From contig CADBAP010000011.1 of NCBI GenBank assembly GCA_902792685.1, positions 1 through 36,573 on the forward strand: a stretch of 36,573 nt of DNA. The letters run 5' to 3'. Numbering within the stretch: position 1 is the stretch's first letter; each line of letters opens with the position of its first letter. The stretch comes from an uncultured Prevotellaceae bacterium (GTDB lineage Bacteria; Bacteroidota; Bacteroidia; Bacteroidales; Bacteroidaceae). Both the position numbers and the translations under genes were made by a program. The notes under the pieces are model-generated. The model did no database searches. It was not told the origin of the DNA and saw nothing but the letters and a program-made list of their open reading frames with translations. This document shows positions 22,498 to 30,308 of the stretch, piece after piece.

Positions 22498-22554
22498 TCA
22501 CGATTTTCTGAATCTTGAGCTTTGCCACCACCAATAGTTTGCTGTTCTTGTCAT
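22498..22554 (-). CDS. trpL: trp leader peptide
   Basis: 18-codon frame from ATG 22554 to TGA 22498: MTRTANYWWWQSSRFRKS. Three consecutive TGG codons lie at 22533-22525. The frame follows a good promoter by about 25 bp and is followed, after about 47 bp, by a hairpin with a U-tract just upstream of trpB. This is the layout of ribosome-mediated attenuation. The start is preceded by AAAAGGCTAAAAGAT, a plausible weak ribosome binding site. A chance triple Trp in this position is very unlikely. Confidence 0.85.
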   Translation of the reverse strand: MTRTANYWWWQSSRFRKS

Positions 22555-22586
22555 ATCTTTTAGCCTTTTAAATTACATTTCGCCTG

Positions 22587-22617
22587 CAAAATTAGATAAA
22601 TAATTTTAAACTGCAAA
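22587..22617 (-). promoter_or_regulatory. Promoter of the trp operon
   Basis: The minus strand reads TTTG (22617-22614), 19 bp, TAATTTTG (22594-22587), a perfect match to the Bacteroidetes -33/-7 consensus. Predicted start near 22580 gives a leader RNA of about 200 nt. Confidence 0.8.
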
Positions 22618-22693
22618 GTTTTCGGCGATTTTTTTAACTTTTTATTTTTTTTAGCGTTTGCAATTTGTGGTTACGATAATGAGGAATGTCTGA

Positions 22694-24001
22694 TTACGGT
22701 CTTGTCTGTCCGTGACCCTCAATCAGCCACTTATAGGTGGTGATTTCCTCTAATGCCATCGGACCGCGAGGACCAAGTTTCTGGGTGGAAATACCAATCT
22801 CGGCACCCAATCCGAACTGTGCACCATCGGTAAAACTTGTGGGAGCGTTGACATATACGCAGGCAGCATCAACCAGTTGCTGGAAGGTGCGGGCAGCATC
22901 AGCGTTCTCTGTGATGATGCTCTCGCTGTGACCGCTACCGTGTTGGGCGATGTGGTCGATGGCAGCTTGGAGTGAATCGACAACAACGACGTTCATCTTA
23001 TAGTCCATGAACTCCGTATCGTAGAGGGAAGCCCCCTCCTGTCCTCCCCCCATAGGGGAGGGATATTTTCCTTCGAGGGCTACATATGCCCGACGGTCAG
23101 GATAGAGATAAACATTTTTCTCAGACAAAGGCAGAACGAGCTCATGCAGGTTGTCCAAACGGTCTTTATGGATAAGCAACGTGTCGAGTGCGTTGCAGAC
23201 GGAGACGCGACGGGTCTTGGCATTGTTGACAATCGCTTTACCGATTTCAAGGTCACCGTCTTTGTCAAAATAACAATGTACGACGCCTGCTCCTGTCTCA
23301 ATCACAGGAACACGGGCATTGTCGCGGACAAATTCAATGAGTTTCTTTCCGCCACGAGGGATGCAGAGGTCGATATATCCTACGGCATTCAACATCTCAC
23401 CTGTGGCCTCATGGGTGGCAGGAAGGAGAGCGATAGCCCCCTCCAACCTCCCCCCTAATGGGGAGGCTATTTTTTCGTCACTTCCTTCCGAATTCTCCTG
23501 AAGGGTGGGGTGATTATTGAGTACGTCTTTGATGAGTGCTACAGCGGCGCGGTTGCTATTATCGGCATCCTTGCCACCTTTCAGCACGCAGGCGTTGCCG
23601 CTTTTGAAGCAAAGGGAGAAGACGTCGAAGGTGACATTGGGACGAGCCTCATAGATCATGCCGATGACACCGAAAGGCACACTGATGCGTTTGAGTTTCA
23701 AACCGTTAGGCAGTGTCTTCTCCTTGGTGATATGTCCAAGAGGTGAGGGCAATGTGGCTACATTGCGCATATCGTTAGCGATATCCTCCAGCCTTTTTTC
23801 AGTCAGTTGCAAACGGTCGTAGAGCGGATTGCTCTTGTCCATACGCGCCAAGTCTTTGGCGTTGGCCGCCAGGAGTTCTGTTTTTTTTGCGATGATGGCA
23901 TCGGCAACGGCATTGAGAATCTCGTTTCTCTTTTCGTCACTAATCAGTGCCAGCTGTTTACTGGCCTGTTTGGTGGTTTGGAATATTTCTTTTAACTCCA
24001 T
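22694..24001 (-). CDS. proA: Gamma-glutamyl phosphate reductase with two in-frame inserts
   Basis: 435 aa; the family is usually 410-420. Reduces glutamyl 5-phosphate to glutamate semialdehyde for proline. GVIGMIYEARPNVTFDV, KSGNACVLKGGKDADNSN, the catalytic Cys in TRRVSVCNALDTLLIH, CVYVNAPTSFTDGAQFGLGAEIG and STQKLGPRGPMALEE are intact. Insert 1 (residues about 168-188, including ENSEGSDEKIASPLGGRLEG) and insert 2 (about 312-323, PSPMGGGQEGAS) derive from palindromic units at 23435-23466 and 23030-23062. Both lie in variable regions and keep the frame. Follows proB after 25 bp. Confidence 0.94.
   Translation of the reverse strand: MELKEIFQTTKQASKQLALISDEKRNEILNAVADAIIAKKTELLAANAKDLARMDKSNPLYDRLQLTEKRLEDIANDMRNVATLPSPLGHITKEKTLPNGLKLKRISVPFGVIGMIYEARPNVTFDVFSLCFKSGNACVLKGGKDADNSNRAAVALIKDVLNNHPTLQENSEGSDEKIASPLGGRLEGAIALLPATHEATGEMLNAVGYIDLCIPRGGKKLIEFVRDNARVPVIETGAGVVHCYFDKDGDLEIGKAIVNNAKTRRVSVCNALDTLLIHKDRLDNLHELVLPLSEKNVYLYPDRRAYVALEGKYPSPMGGGQEGASLYDTEFMDYKMNVVVVDSLQAAIDHIAQHGSGHSESIITENADAARTFQQLVDAACVYVNAPTSFTDGAQFGLGAEIGISTQKLGPRGPMALEEITTYKWLIEGHGQTRP
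23030..23062 (+). repeat. Dispersed palindromic unit, copy 4 (in proA)
   Basis: AGCCCCCTCCTG box, then CCTCCCC (23043-23049) and GGGGAGG (23055-23061). Encodes PSPMGGGQEGAS in ProA. Confidence 0.85.
23435..23466 (+). repeat. Dispersed palindromic unit, copy 5 (in proA)
   Basis: AGCCCCCTCCAA box, then CCTCCCC (23447-23453) and GGGGAGG (23460-23466). Encodes ASPLGGRLEGA in ProA. Confidence 0.85.
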
Positions 24002-24005
24002 ATTA

Positions 24006-24033
24006 TTACTCCTTATTTCTTACTCCTTACTCC
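24006..24033. repeat. Heptamer tandem repeat (TTACTCC) at the proB stop / proA junction
   Basis: TTACTCC, TTATTTC, TTACTCC, TTACTCC. The proB TAA (24029-24027) lies inside it, and it fills most of the 25-bp gap before proA. Confidence 0.85.
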
Positions 24034-24806
24034 TTCTCTTTTGCTACAAACTCGGTATGAAGAACATCCATTGGTTTTTCCATGAGATCAGGAATGATGT
24101 TGGTGCGGTTGCCGTTAGCGATGATGACACGGATACCCGCTTGTGCTACTTGCTGAGCCGTTCTACACTTTGACAGCATGCCGCCACGCCCCTGCAGACT
24201 CTTCTCATCCTGGATGTAGCTGCTGAGGTCACGATCCCAATAAACGGAAGGGATGACGCGCGAATGTGTATCACTAGGGTTGCCATTATAGACTCCATCG
24301 ACATTGGTGAGAAGAATCAGGTCAGTAGCATTGAGCATGGTGGCAATGAGACCAGACAGTTCATCGTTGTCGGTAAACATCAGTCCTGTGATACTCACGG
24401 TGTCGTTCTCGTTGACGATGGGCAGGGCCCCGTTCTCCAGCATCACCTCCATACAGGCACGTTGGTTGTCAAGTTGGTGACCAGGCTGGAAGTTTTCCTT
24501 CATCGTAAGGACCTGTCCTACATGGATGCCGTGTTCGCGGAAGAGGTCGTAATACAGGCCAATGAGTTTCACCTGTCCGATGGCAGAGAACAACTGTCGT
24601 TGTTCCACCTTGTCCAGATCGTTCTCCATCGGCAGTTCTCCACGTCCGCAAGCAACGGCACCAGACGAAACGAGGATCACCTCATAGTCGTGATGGCGCA
24701 ACCATGCTATCTGGTCAACGATGGCCGACATACGGGTGACATTGAGTTTCCCGTCTTCGCGGGTCAGCACGTTGGAACCTACTTTGATAACAATTCTTTT
24801 CTTCAT
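24027..24806 (-). CDS. proB: Glutamate 5-kinase (short form, no PUA domain)
   Basis: 259 aa: an amino acid kinase domain only, without the C-terminal PUA domain of the about 367-aa Escherichia coli enzyme; I believe this is common in Bacteroidetes. First step of proline synthesis. KRIVIKVGSNVLTREDGKLN, VILVSSGAVACGRGEL, LPIVNENDTVSITGLMFTDN with the glutamate-binding Asn/Asp, and GRGGMLSKCRTAQQVAQAGI are intact. It starts 6 bp after the stop of the small membrane protein gene at 24813, so they are co-transcribed. Feedback inhibition by proline is likely, from the family. Confidence 0.95.
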   Translation of the reverse strand: MKKRIVIKVGSNVLTREDGKLNVTRMSAIVDQIAWLRHHDYEVILVSSGAVACGRGELPMENDLDKVEQRQLFSAIGQVKLIGLYYDLFREHGIHVGQVLTMKENFQPGHQLDNQRACMEVMLENGALPIVNENDTVSITGLMFTDNDELSGLIATMLNATDLILLTNVDGVYNGNPSDTHSRVIPSVYWDRDLSSYIQDEKSLQGRGGMLSKCRTAQQVAQAGIRVIIANGNRTNIIPDLMEKPMDVLHTEFVAKEKE

Positions 24807-24812
24807 TTCTCC

Positions 24813-25295
24813 TTACATATTTTTTTTGATTTCTTCTGCCACGTCCTTCGTCCAGGCAGCATCGTAGCCCGCGTTCACGTGGAGATAGTCCTGCCCCTGC
24901 TTGATGTCGATGATGACCTGGTATTCGCCGCGGGCGTAGGGCGTGCCGCTGTTGTTGAAGGTGACGCCGGTGATGTCGCGCTTCTCTATGCGGCAACCCT
25001 CGACGACGAAGAAGTCCTTGTAGACGAGTATCACGCCCATCGCCTCGTTGGCACGGGTAGCGTTCACGAGTATCACGTCATCCGGCTCGCCGTATTCGGC
25101 AGTCAACTCGTCGACGGTCAGTTCATGTGGCTTGCTGACGCTGTCATCAGAATGGTGTCTGCGCCAATACTCATTGGCGGCAATTACCAACAGCAACACA
25201 GCGCAGATGGGAAGAGTGACATAGTCGCTCATCATGGTGCTGTAAATCACCAATAGGATAACTGCGATAACTCCAAGAATGATACTTCGTTTCAT
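24813..25295 (-). CDS. Small membrane protein of unknown function
   Basis: 160 aa from ATG 25295 (MKRSIILGVIAVILLVIYST); a GTG start at 25304 is also open. Two N-terminal membrane segments (about 4-20 and 26-41), then a soluble part of about 115 aa (ELTVDELTAEYGEPDDVILVN ... GVILVYKDFFVVEGCRIEKRD ... ARGEYQVIIDIKQGQDYL), which looks like a small PH-like or beta-rich domain facing the cytoplasm. I do not recognise the family. It lies tightly before proB, with a TTTTCAC-type heptamer repeat immediately upstream. Confidence 0.75.
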   Translation of the reverse strand: MKRSIILGVIAVILLVIYSTMMSDYVTLPICAVLLLVIAANEYWRRHHSDDSVSKPHELTVDELTAEYGEPDDVILVNATRANEAMGVILVYKDFFVVEGCRIEKRDITGVTFNNSGTPYARGEYQVIIDIKQGQDYLHVNAGYDAAWTKDVAEEIKKNM

Positions 25296-25304
25296 CTCCT
25301 TCAC

Positions 25305-25347
25305 TTTTCACTTTTCACTCTTCACTTTTCACTTCTCACTTCCTCAC
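25305..25347. repeat. Heptamer tandem repeat (TTTTCAC) at the acyl-CoA synthetase stop
   Basis: TTTTCAC, TTTTCAC, TCTTCAC, TTTTCAC, TTCTCAC, then TTCCTCAC. The stop codon TGA of the synthetase (25346-25344) is inside the last unit. Confidence 0.9.
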
Positions 25348-27026
25348 TTCTCCGCATCCTTCTGGCGAATCTCCACACGACGGATCTTGCCGCTGATGGT
25401 TTTGGGCAATTCATCGACAAATTCGATGATACGTGGATATTTATAGGGCGCAGTCGTCTTTTTTACGTGGTTCTGCAACTCCTTGATGAGGTCATCACCG
25501 GCTTTATCCTTCCACTCCTTGCCCAGTACGACTGTGGCCTTGACTACCATACCGCGAATGTCGTCAGGTACACCGGTGATGGCACATTCTACCACAGCCG
25601 GGTGAGTCATCAAGGCGCTCTCTACCTCGAACGGACCGATTCTATAACCACTCGATTTGATGACGTCGTCGATACGACCTTCAAACCAGTAGTAGCCGTC
25701 TTCATCGCGCCAAGCCATATCGCCTGTGTGGTAAAGGCCGTCGTGCCATGCTTCCTCTGTCAGTTCCGGATCGCGATAGTATTCCTTGAACAGGCCATAA
25801 GGCTTATGTGATTTATCATTTGCACGAATGACGATTTCACCTTTCTCACCATCCTCGCAGGGCGTACCGTCGGCTTTGATGAGGTCGATATCGTACTGAG
25901 CATTGGGAATACCCATAGAACCTGGCTTTGGGGTCATCCAAGGGAAGGTGCCAAGGGTCATCGTGGTCTCGGTCTGTCCGAATCCCTCCATCATCTGGAT
26001 GCCCGTCTTTTCCTTGAACTTATCGAAGACGGCAGGGTTGAGGGCTTCACCAGCAGTGGTGCAGTATTCCAAAGAGGAGAGGTCATATTTCGACAAGTCT
26101 TCGCGAATCATAAAACGATAGATGGTAGGTGGTGCACAGAACGAGGTGATTCTGTACTTCTCAATCTGACGCAGCAGGATGTCGGCATTGAATTTCTCGT
26201 GATCGAAGACGAACACGGTAGCGCCAGCAAACCACTGTCCATAAAATTTACCCCATACGGCTTTGCCCCATCCTGTGTCGGCAACGGTGAGGTGCAGGCT
26301 GCCTTCATGCAGGTTGTGCCAGAAAACACCTGTCGTGAGATGTCCTATTGCATAAAGATAGTCGTGGGCTACCATCTTCGGTTCGCCACTGGTACCACTG
26401 GTGAAATACATCAGCATCGTATCATCGTTGGTGTTGACATGTTCAGGACGAACGAAAGCCGGAGCCTTCTGCCATTCCTGTTCCCAGTTGTGGAACCCTT
26501 CAGGAACAGCCCTTCCACTTTCTGCATCCGAGTTGACGGCAACCAATGCCTTTACAGTCGGACTGTCCGGCATAGCAGCTGCAATCTGAGAGGTGACATA
26601 TTCGTCGTTGACGCACACAATGGCTTTTACACTTGCCCTTGTGTTGCGATAGACAATATCTTTCTTTGTCAGCATATGGGTGGCAGGAATCGCTACAGCA
26701 CCGATCTTGTGCAGCGCGAGCATCACCAGCCACCACTGATAATGACGCTTCAGAATCAGCATCACGGGATCGTTCTTGCCGATACCCAAAGACTGGAGAT
26801 AGGCGGCAGTCTGGTCGGTCTGCTCTTTCAAATCCTTGAAAGAGAATCGTTTCTCTTCTCCGCGGTCGCTTGTCCAAAGCATCGCGAGTCCATCCGGTTT
26901 CTCTTCTGCCCAGACATCCATCACATCGTATGCGAAATTGAAGTTCTCTGGGATGATAAACTCCAGATTCTTATTGTAATCCTCAACGGACGTAAACGTG
27001 GTCTGCTTTAAAAATCTTTCTACCAT
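25344..27026 (-). CDS. AMP-forming acyl-CoA synthetase (medium-chain/acetyl type)
   Basis: 560 aa, ANL superfamily. ATP-binding loop MYFTSGTSGEPKMVAHDY, GFGQTETTMTLGTFP, the hinge region TGDMAWRDEDGYYWFEGRID followed by DVIKSSGYRIGPFEVESALM, and the catalytic Lys in LPKTISGKIRRVEIR are all present. It activates a carboxylic acid to acyl-CoA via an acyl-AMP. Overall it resembles ACSM-type medium-chain or acetate/aryl synthetases more than classic Acs; the acid cannot be named. It is preceded after only 8 bp by a HTH-cupin regulator, a pairing I recall from other Bacteroidales, so the regulator may respond to its substrate. Confidence 0.9.
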   Translation of the reverse strand: MVERFLKQTTFTSVEDYNKNLEFIIPENFNFAYDVMDVWAEEKPDGLAMLWTSDRGEEKRFSFKDLKEQTDQTAAYLQSLGIGKNDPVMLILKRHYQWWLVMLALHKIGAVAIPATHMLTKKDIVYRNTRASVKAIVCVNDEYVTSQIAAAMPDSPTVKALVAVNSDAESGRAVPEGFHNWEQEWQKAPAFVRPEHVNTNDDTMLMYFTSGTSGEPKMVAHDYLYAIGHLTTGVFWHNLHEGSLHLTVADTGWGKAVWGKFYGQWFAGATVFVFDHEKFNADILLRQIEKYRITSFCAPPTIYRFMIREDLSKYDLSSLEYCTTAGEALNPAVFDKFKEKTGIQMMEGFGQTETTMTLGTFPWMTPKPGSMGIPNAQYDIDLIKADGTPCEDGEKGEIVIRANDKSHKPYGLFKEYYRDPELTEEAWHDGLYHTGDMAWRDEDGYYWFEGRIDDVIKSSGYRIGPFEVESALMTHPAVVECAITGVPDDIRGMVVKATVVLGKEWKDKAGDDLIKELQNHVKKTTAPYKYPRIIEFVDELPKTISGKIRRVEIRQKDAEK

Positions 27027-27034
27027 TGGTCTTC

Positions 27035-27595
27035 TTACTCTACTGTAAATGCTAAGAATTTTACTGCTTTGTCGCCTACGGCCAGCATGCCGTGTGGCTT
27101 GGTGGAGTCGAAGTAGATGCTGTCACCTTCTTCCAAAATGATGGTCTTGCCACCGATGTAGAGTTCCATCTTTCCTTCCAGTACGAGGTTGAACTCCTGT
27201 CCTGCATGCGTATTCTTGTAGATGGTACGTGCTCCAGGCTTGGGTTCAACAGTTACAATGAAGACATCAGCCTTATGACCGACAAATCCGCTGACCAGAC
27301 TCTGATATTTGTATGCTTTCGTGCGCTCCACACTCATGCCTTGTCCCTTTCTGACAACGGAATAAGACTTCATGCGAGGTGCTTCTGCAAACATCAGTTC
27401 TTCAGCGGAGATACCGTATTTATGGGCAATCTTCATGAGGTTGGAGATGGTGATGTCACCCTCTCCGTTCTCTATTTTGTAGTACTTCTCTACATCGATT
27501 CCGATGGTTTCAGCAACCTCTTCCGGAGTGAGGTCAAGAACGTCGCGCAGTCCACGCAGACGTTCACCAATTTGTTTCAATTGTTCGTCTACCAT
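27035..27595 (-). CDS. XRE-family regulator with cupin domain
   Basis: 186 aa. N-terminal helix-turn-helix (residues about 8-62: IGERLRGLRDVLDLTPEEVA ... ISNLMKIAHKYGISAEELMF) and a C-terminal cupin (about 105-184: NTHAGQEFNLVLEGKMELYI ... EEGDSIYFDSTKPHGMLAVG) with metal-type His and Glu residues. The cupin is likely the sensor. It is adjacent to and probably co-transcribed with the acyl-CoA synthetase, inside an arginine/proline gene block. Targets unknown. Confidence 0.9.
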   Translation of the reverse strand: MVDEQLKQIGERLRGLRDVLDLTPEEVAETIGIDVEKYYKIENGEGDITISNLMKIAHKYGISAEELMFAEAPRMKSYSVVRKGQGMSVERTKAYKYQSLVSGFVGHKADVFIVTVEPKPGARTIYKNTHAGQEFNLVLEGKMELYIGGKTIILEEGDSIYFDSTKPHGMLAVGDKAVKFLAFTVE

Positions 27596-27616
27596 ATTTT
27601 TTGATTTTTCTGATTT

Positions 27617-27670
27617 CTAGGCTTTTCTAGGCTTTTCTAAGCTTTCCTAGGTTCTCCTAGGCCTTCCTAG
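27617..27670. repeat. Period-10 tandem repeat between proC and the HTH-cupin gene
   Basis: Five decamers CTAGGCTTTT, CTAGGCTTTT, CTAAGCTTTC, CTAGGTTCTC, CTAGGCCTTC, then CTAG. It fills most of the 88-bp gap. Confidence 0.9.
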
Positions 27671-27683
27671 ATTACTCCGATTA

Positions 27684-28463
27684 TTATTTAGCGCCAGCTT
27701 TTAATCCTTTGATAACAGCGGAAGTAAAACCAGCATGTTCCATTTCGTTAAGTCCCTTGATGGTAACACCGCCGGGAGTTGCCACCAGGTCGATAGCTGC
27801 CTCAGGATGTATACCTGTTGCCTCCAACAGTCCTACAGCACCTTTCATGGTTTGCATCACGATGCTTTTGGCATCATCGGCCTTGAAGCCCAGTTCTACA
27901 CCACCTTCTGCTGCAGCGCGGATATAGCGCATCGCATAGGCAATACCGCAAGAGGCGAGGGTGGTACCTGCTGCCAGATGCTGTTCGTCGGTGAGGATGG
28001 TCTCACCCAATTCATCGAAGAGTGCTTTCACCTGACTGGTCTCCTCGTCAGTAGCGTGAACAGGTACGAGGAATGTCATTGACTGTTGTTGTGCAATAGC
28101 AATATTGGGGATGCAGAGGAAGAATGTTTCCTGTGTGAATCCCATCCATTCGGCTATCTGTGCCGATGATACACGTGCAGCGATGACGATGAGGCGTTGC
28201 TGTTGCGGTTTGAAAACAGGACGGATACCAGTCAACACCTGTTGTACCAGCCAGGGTTTTACGAATACCATTACGATATCTGCTTGTGCGATGGCCGCCT
28301 GGTTGTCTGTTGTGATACTCGTTCCCTTCAGGGCAAACTTGTCGAGGATGTGCTGACAGGGATCTGATATGGTGATGTCGGCAGCGTTGAGAAGACCGCT
28401 GTTTAAGAGTCCTTCTGCTGTTGCGCCACCCATCGCGCCTGCTCCAATAATTGCTATTTTCAT
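27684..28463 (-). CDS. proC: Pyrroline-5-carboxylate reductase
   Basis: 259 aa. NAD(P)H-dependent last step of proline synthesis. Rossmann start MKIAIIGAGAMGGATAEGLL, VMVFVKPWLVQQVL, and the C-terminal signature VATPGGVTIKGLNEMEHAGF with preceding Ser/Thr substrate contacts. Complete, no insert. Sits between argD and the HTH-cupin gene, with a different tandem repeat in each gap. Confidence 0.94.
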   Translation of the reverse strand: MKIAIIGAGAMGGATAEGLLNSGLLNAADITISDPCQHILDKFALKGTSITTDNQAAIAQADIVMVFVKPWLVQQVLTGIRPVFKPQQQRLIVIAARVSSAQIAEWMGFTQETFFLCIPNIAIAQQQSMTFLVPVHATDEETSQVKALFDELGETILTDEQHLAAGTTLASCGIAYAMRYIRAAAEGGVELGFKADDAKSIVMQTMKGAVGLLEATGIHPEAAIDLVATPGGVTIKGLNEMEHAGFTSAVIKGLKAGAK

Positions 28464-28482
28464 ATTTTGTTGTTATTAATTT

Positions 28483-28538
28483 CGTTATATCGTTGTTTCG
28501 ACAGTTCGACATATCGTCATGTCGACATATCGATATTC
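28483..28538. repeat. Imperfect tandem repeat (TCGACATATCG) between argD and proC
   Basis: Irregular repeats of TTCG/TCGACATAT with TCGACATATCG as the clearest pair (near 28506 and 28522). It covers most of the 77-bp gap. Confidence 0.65.
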
Positions 28539-28540
28539 CG

Positions 28541-29683
28541 TTAGATAGATCCCAACACCTGTTTGAATTTATCGAGGAAGGCATCCGCTTCATCTTTACT
28601 CAGACAGAGCGGCGGCAGCAGACGTAGGACGTTGGTGCCGGCACAGCCTGTGAAACAGTGCTTCTCGTAGATGAGCGGCAAACGAACATCCTTGTGGGGA
28701 ATATCGAGGTCGATACCAATCATCATACCGCGTCCGCGGACATCTGTGATATGCGGTTCTGTTTCTTTCAGCTTCTTCAGTTGTTCGATGAGGTATTCGC
28801 CTACGAGGTGGGCATTCTCCACCAGTCCGTCTTGCTCCATCACATCGAGAACGGCCAATGCTGCAGCACAAGCCAGATGGTTGCCGCCAAAAGTGGTGCC
28901 GAGTTGTCCATAGACAGGTTTGAACTCTGGTGAGATGAGAACGGCGCCCATCGGGAATCCGTTGGCGATGCCTTTGGCAACGGTGATGATATCAGGACGG
29001 ATATCCAGCCACTGGTGGGCAAAGAACTTTCCGCTTCGTCCGTATCCGCATTGTATCTCGTCACAGATGAGTATGGTGTTGTATTTCTTGCAGGCTGCCT
29101 GTAAACCTTGTGCAAATTCTTTCGTTGCCAGACGGATGCCGCCAACACCTTGGATACATTCCAAGATGACGGCACACACATCGCCTTTTGCCAGTTCAGC
29201 TTCCCATGCAGGCAGGTCGTTCAGTGGCAGATAGGTGACATGACCATTATCGTTGATAGGTGCGATGATTTTCGGATTGTTTGTTACCTCGACAGCCAGA
29301 CTTGTACGACCATGAAAGGCTTTCTCGCACGACAAGACCCGTTTGCGTCCATTGGTGAACGAAGCCAGCTTCAACGCATTCTCGTTGGCTTCTGCACCAC
29401 TGTTGATGAGAAACAGCTGATAGTCGTCGTAGCCACTGATGCGTCCTAATCGTTCAGCCAGTTCCACCTGCAGTTTGTTGATGACGGAATTGGAGTAGAA
29501 TCCCAAGTTGCTGACCTGTTCCGTTACCTTTTCTATATAGTGAGGGTGAGCGTGTCCGATGCTGATAACAGCATGACCACCATAAAGATCCAGGTATTCC
29601 TGTCCTTTCTCATCCCAAACCTTGCAACCTTTGCCCTTCACGATGTTGACATCGAACAAAGGATATACATCAAATAGTTTCAT
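28541..29683 (-). CDS. argD: Acyl-ornithine aminotransferase
   Basis: 380 aa, class III PLP aminotransferase. Converts N-acyl-glutamate semialdehyde to N-acylornithine; since the pathway here uses an argF'-type carbamoyltransferase, the natural acyl group may be succinyl. YLDLYGGHAVISIGHAHPHY, NSGAEANENALKLAS, FHGRTSLAVEVT, LICDEIQCGYGRSGKFFAHQ and the PLP Lys in ITVAKGIANGFPMGAVL, plus GTTFGGNHLACAAALAVLD, are intact. Downstream of an exported protein gene and upstream of proC. Confidence 0.93.
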   Translation of the reverse strand: MKLFDVYPLFDVNIVKGKGCKVWDEKGQEYLDLYGGHAVISIGHAHPHYIEKVTEQVSNLGFYSNSVINKLQVELAERLGRISGYDDYQLFLINSGAEANENALKLASFTNGRKRVLSCEKAFHGRTSLAVEVTNNPKIIAPINDNGHVTYLPLNDLPAWEAELAKGDVCAVILECIQGVGGIRLATKEFAQGLQAACKKYNTILICDEIQCGYGRSGKFFAHQWLDIRPDIITVAKGIANGFPMGAVLISPEFKPVYGQLGTTFGGNHLACAAALAVLDVMEQDGLVENAHLVGEYLIEQLKKLKETEPHITDVRGRGMMIGIDLDIPHKDVRLPLIYEKHCFTGCAGTNVLRLLPPLCLSKDEADAFLDKFKQVLGSI

Positions 29684-29709
29684 TCCTGTTTTGTAATTAT
29701 TTTATGGTC

Positions 29710-30279
29710 TTATCCTACAGCACCAGGTGTGACTTTTCTTTTGCCCCTTCTAATCTTGGTGCCATTTTTCGTTTTCTTTACTTTCTTGACGGTCTTACCA
29801 CTTTTCTTTTCCTCGAGGTATTCCTTCACCTTTAGCTTCATGCGCTTGTAGGTCTTGTAGTCGCAGGCGAGATAGAAACCGCTGGTGGCGCAGCTGTACG
29901 GACCGTTTTCACTTGAGATATTATAGTGCTTGGCCAGTGCGCGCTGCAGTTCTGTTGCTGTGGCTACATGGAAAAACATCCCGCTATACAGACTGCTTGC
30001 CTTGGCTGCAAACTTTTCCCTGTCAACACCTCCAGTGATCACATCGTTGACGTCTCTGTTCTTCGGTCTGATGTTTTTGCCTGTTACTGCATAGTAGTTA
30101 TAGTAGCTAACAGGATGACTCATGACAGCATACCATGTCTTGCTATCTTGCTGGTCCCATTTGATCAAGGTAAATTTGTTCGACAGACTGATGAGTGCAC
30201 TCATCTGGTTGTCATTCTGAGCCGTAGCCGTCAGCGTGATGGCGAACAGAATCATTGTTATCAAAAGTTTTCTTTTCAT
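29710..30279 (-). CDS. Exported protein of unknown function in the arg block
   Basis: 189 aa. Signal peptide MKRKLLITMILFAITLTATA, then about 120 residues (LISLSNKFTLIKWDQQDSKT ... AVMSHPVSYYNYYAVTGKNI ... YNISSENGPYSCATSGFYLA), and a very basic C-terminal tail rich in Lys/Arg (KKVKKTKNGTKIRRGKRKV). I do not recognise the family. It lies between argC (29 bp) and argD (26 bp) on the same strand. Its export signal makes a biosynthetic role unlikely; it may be an insertion tolerated by the operon. Confidence 0.7.
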   Translation of the reverse strand: MKRKLLITMILFAITLTATAQNDNQMSALISLSNKFTLIKWDQQDSKTWYAVMSHPVSYYNYYAVTGKNIRPKNRDVNDVITGGVDREKFAAKASSLYSGMFFHVATATELQRALAKHYNISSENGPYSCATSGFYLACDYKTYKRMKLKVKEYLEEKKSGKTVKKVKKTKNGTKIRRGKRKVTPGAVG

Positions 30280-30308
30280 GATGGTATGGTTTTGAAGTTC
30301 GTTATTGC

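Noticed and set aside
24264..25256. 330-codon + strand frame opposite proB and the small membrane protein
   Set aside because: Antisense to a clear kinase gene; no start signals; composition typical of shadow frames.
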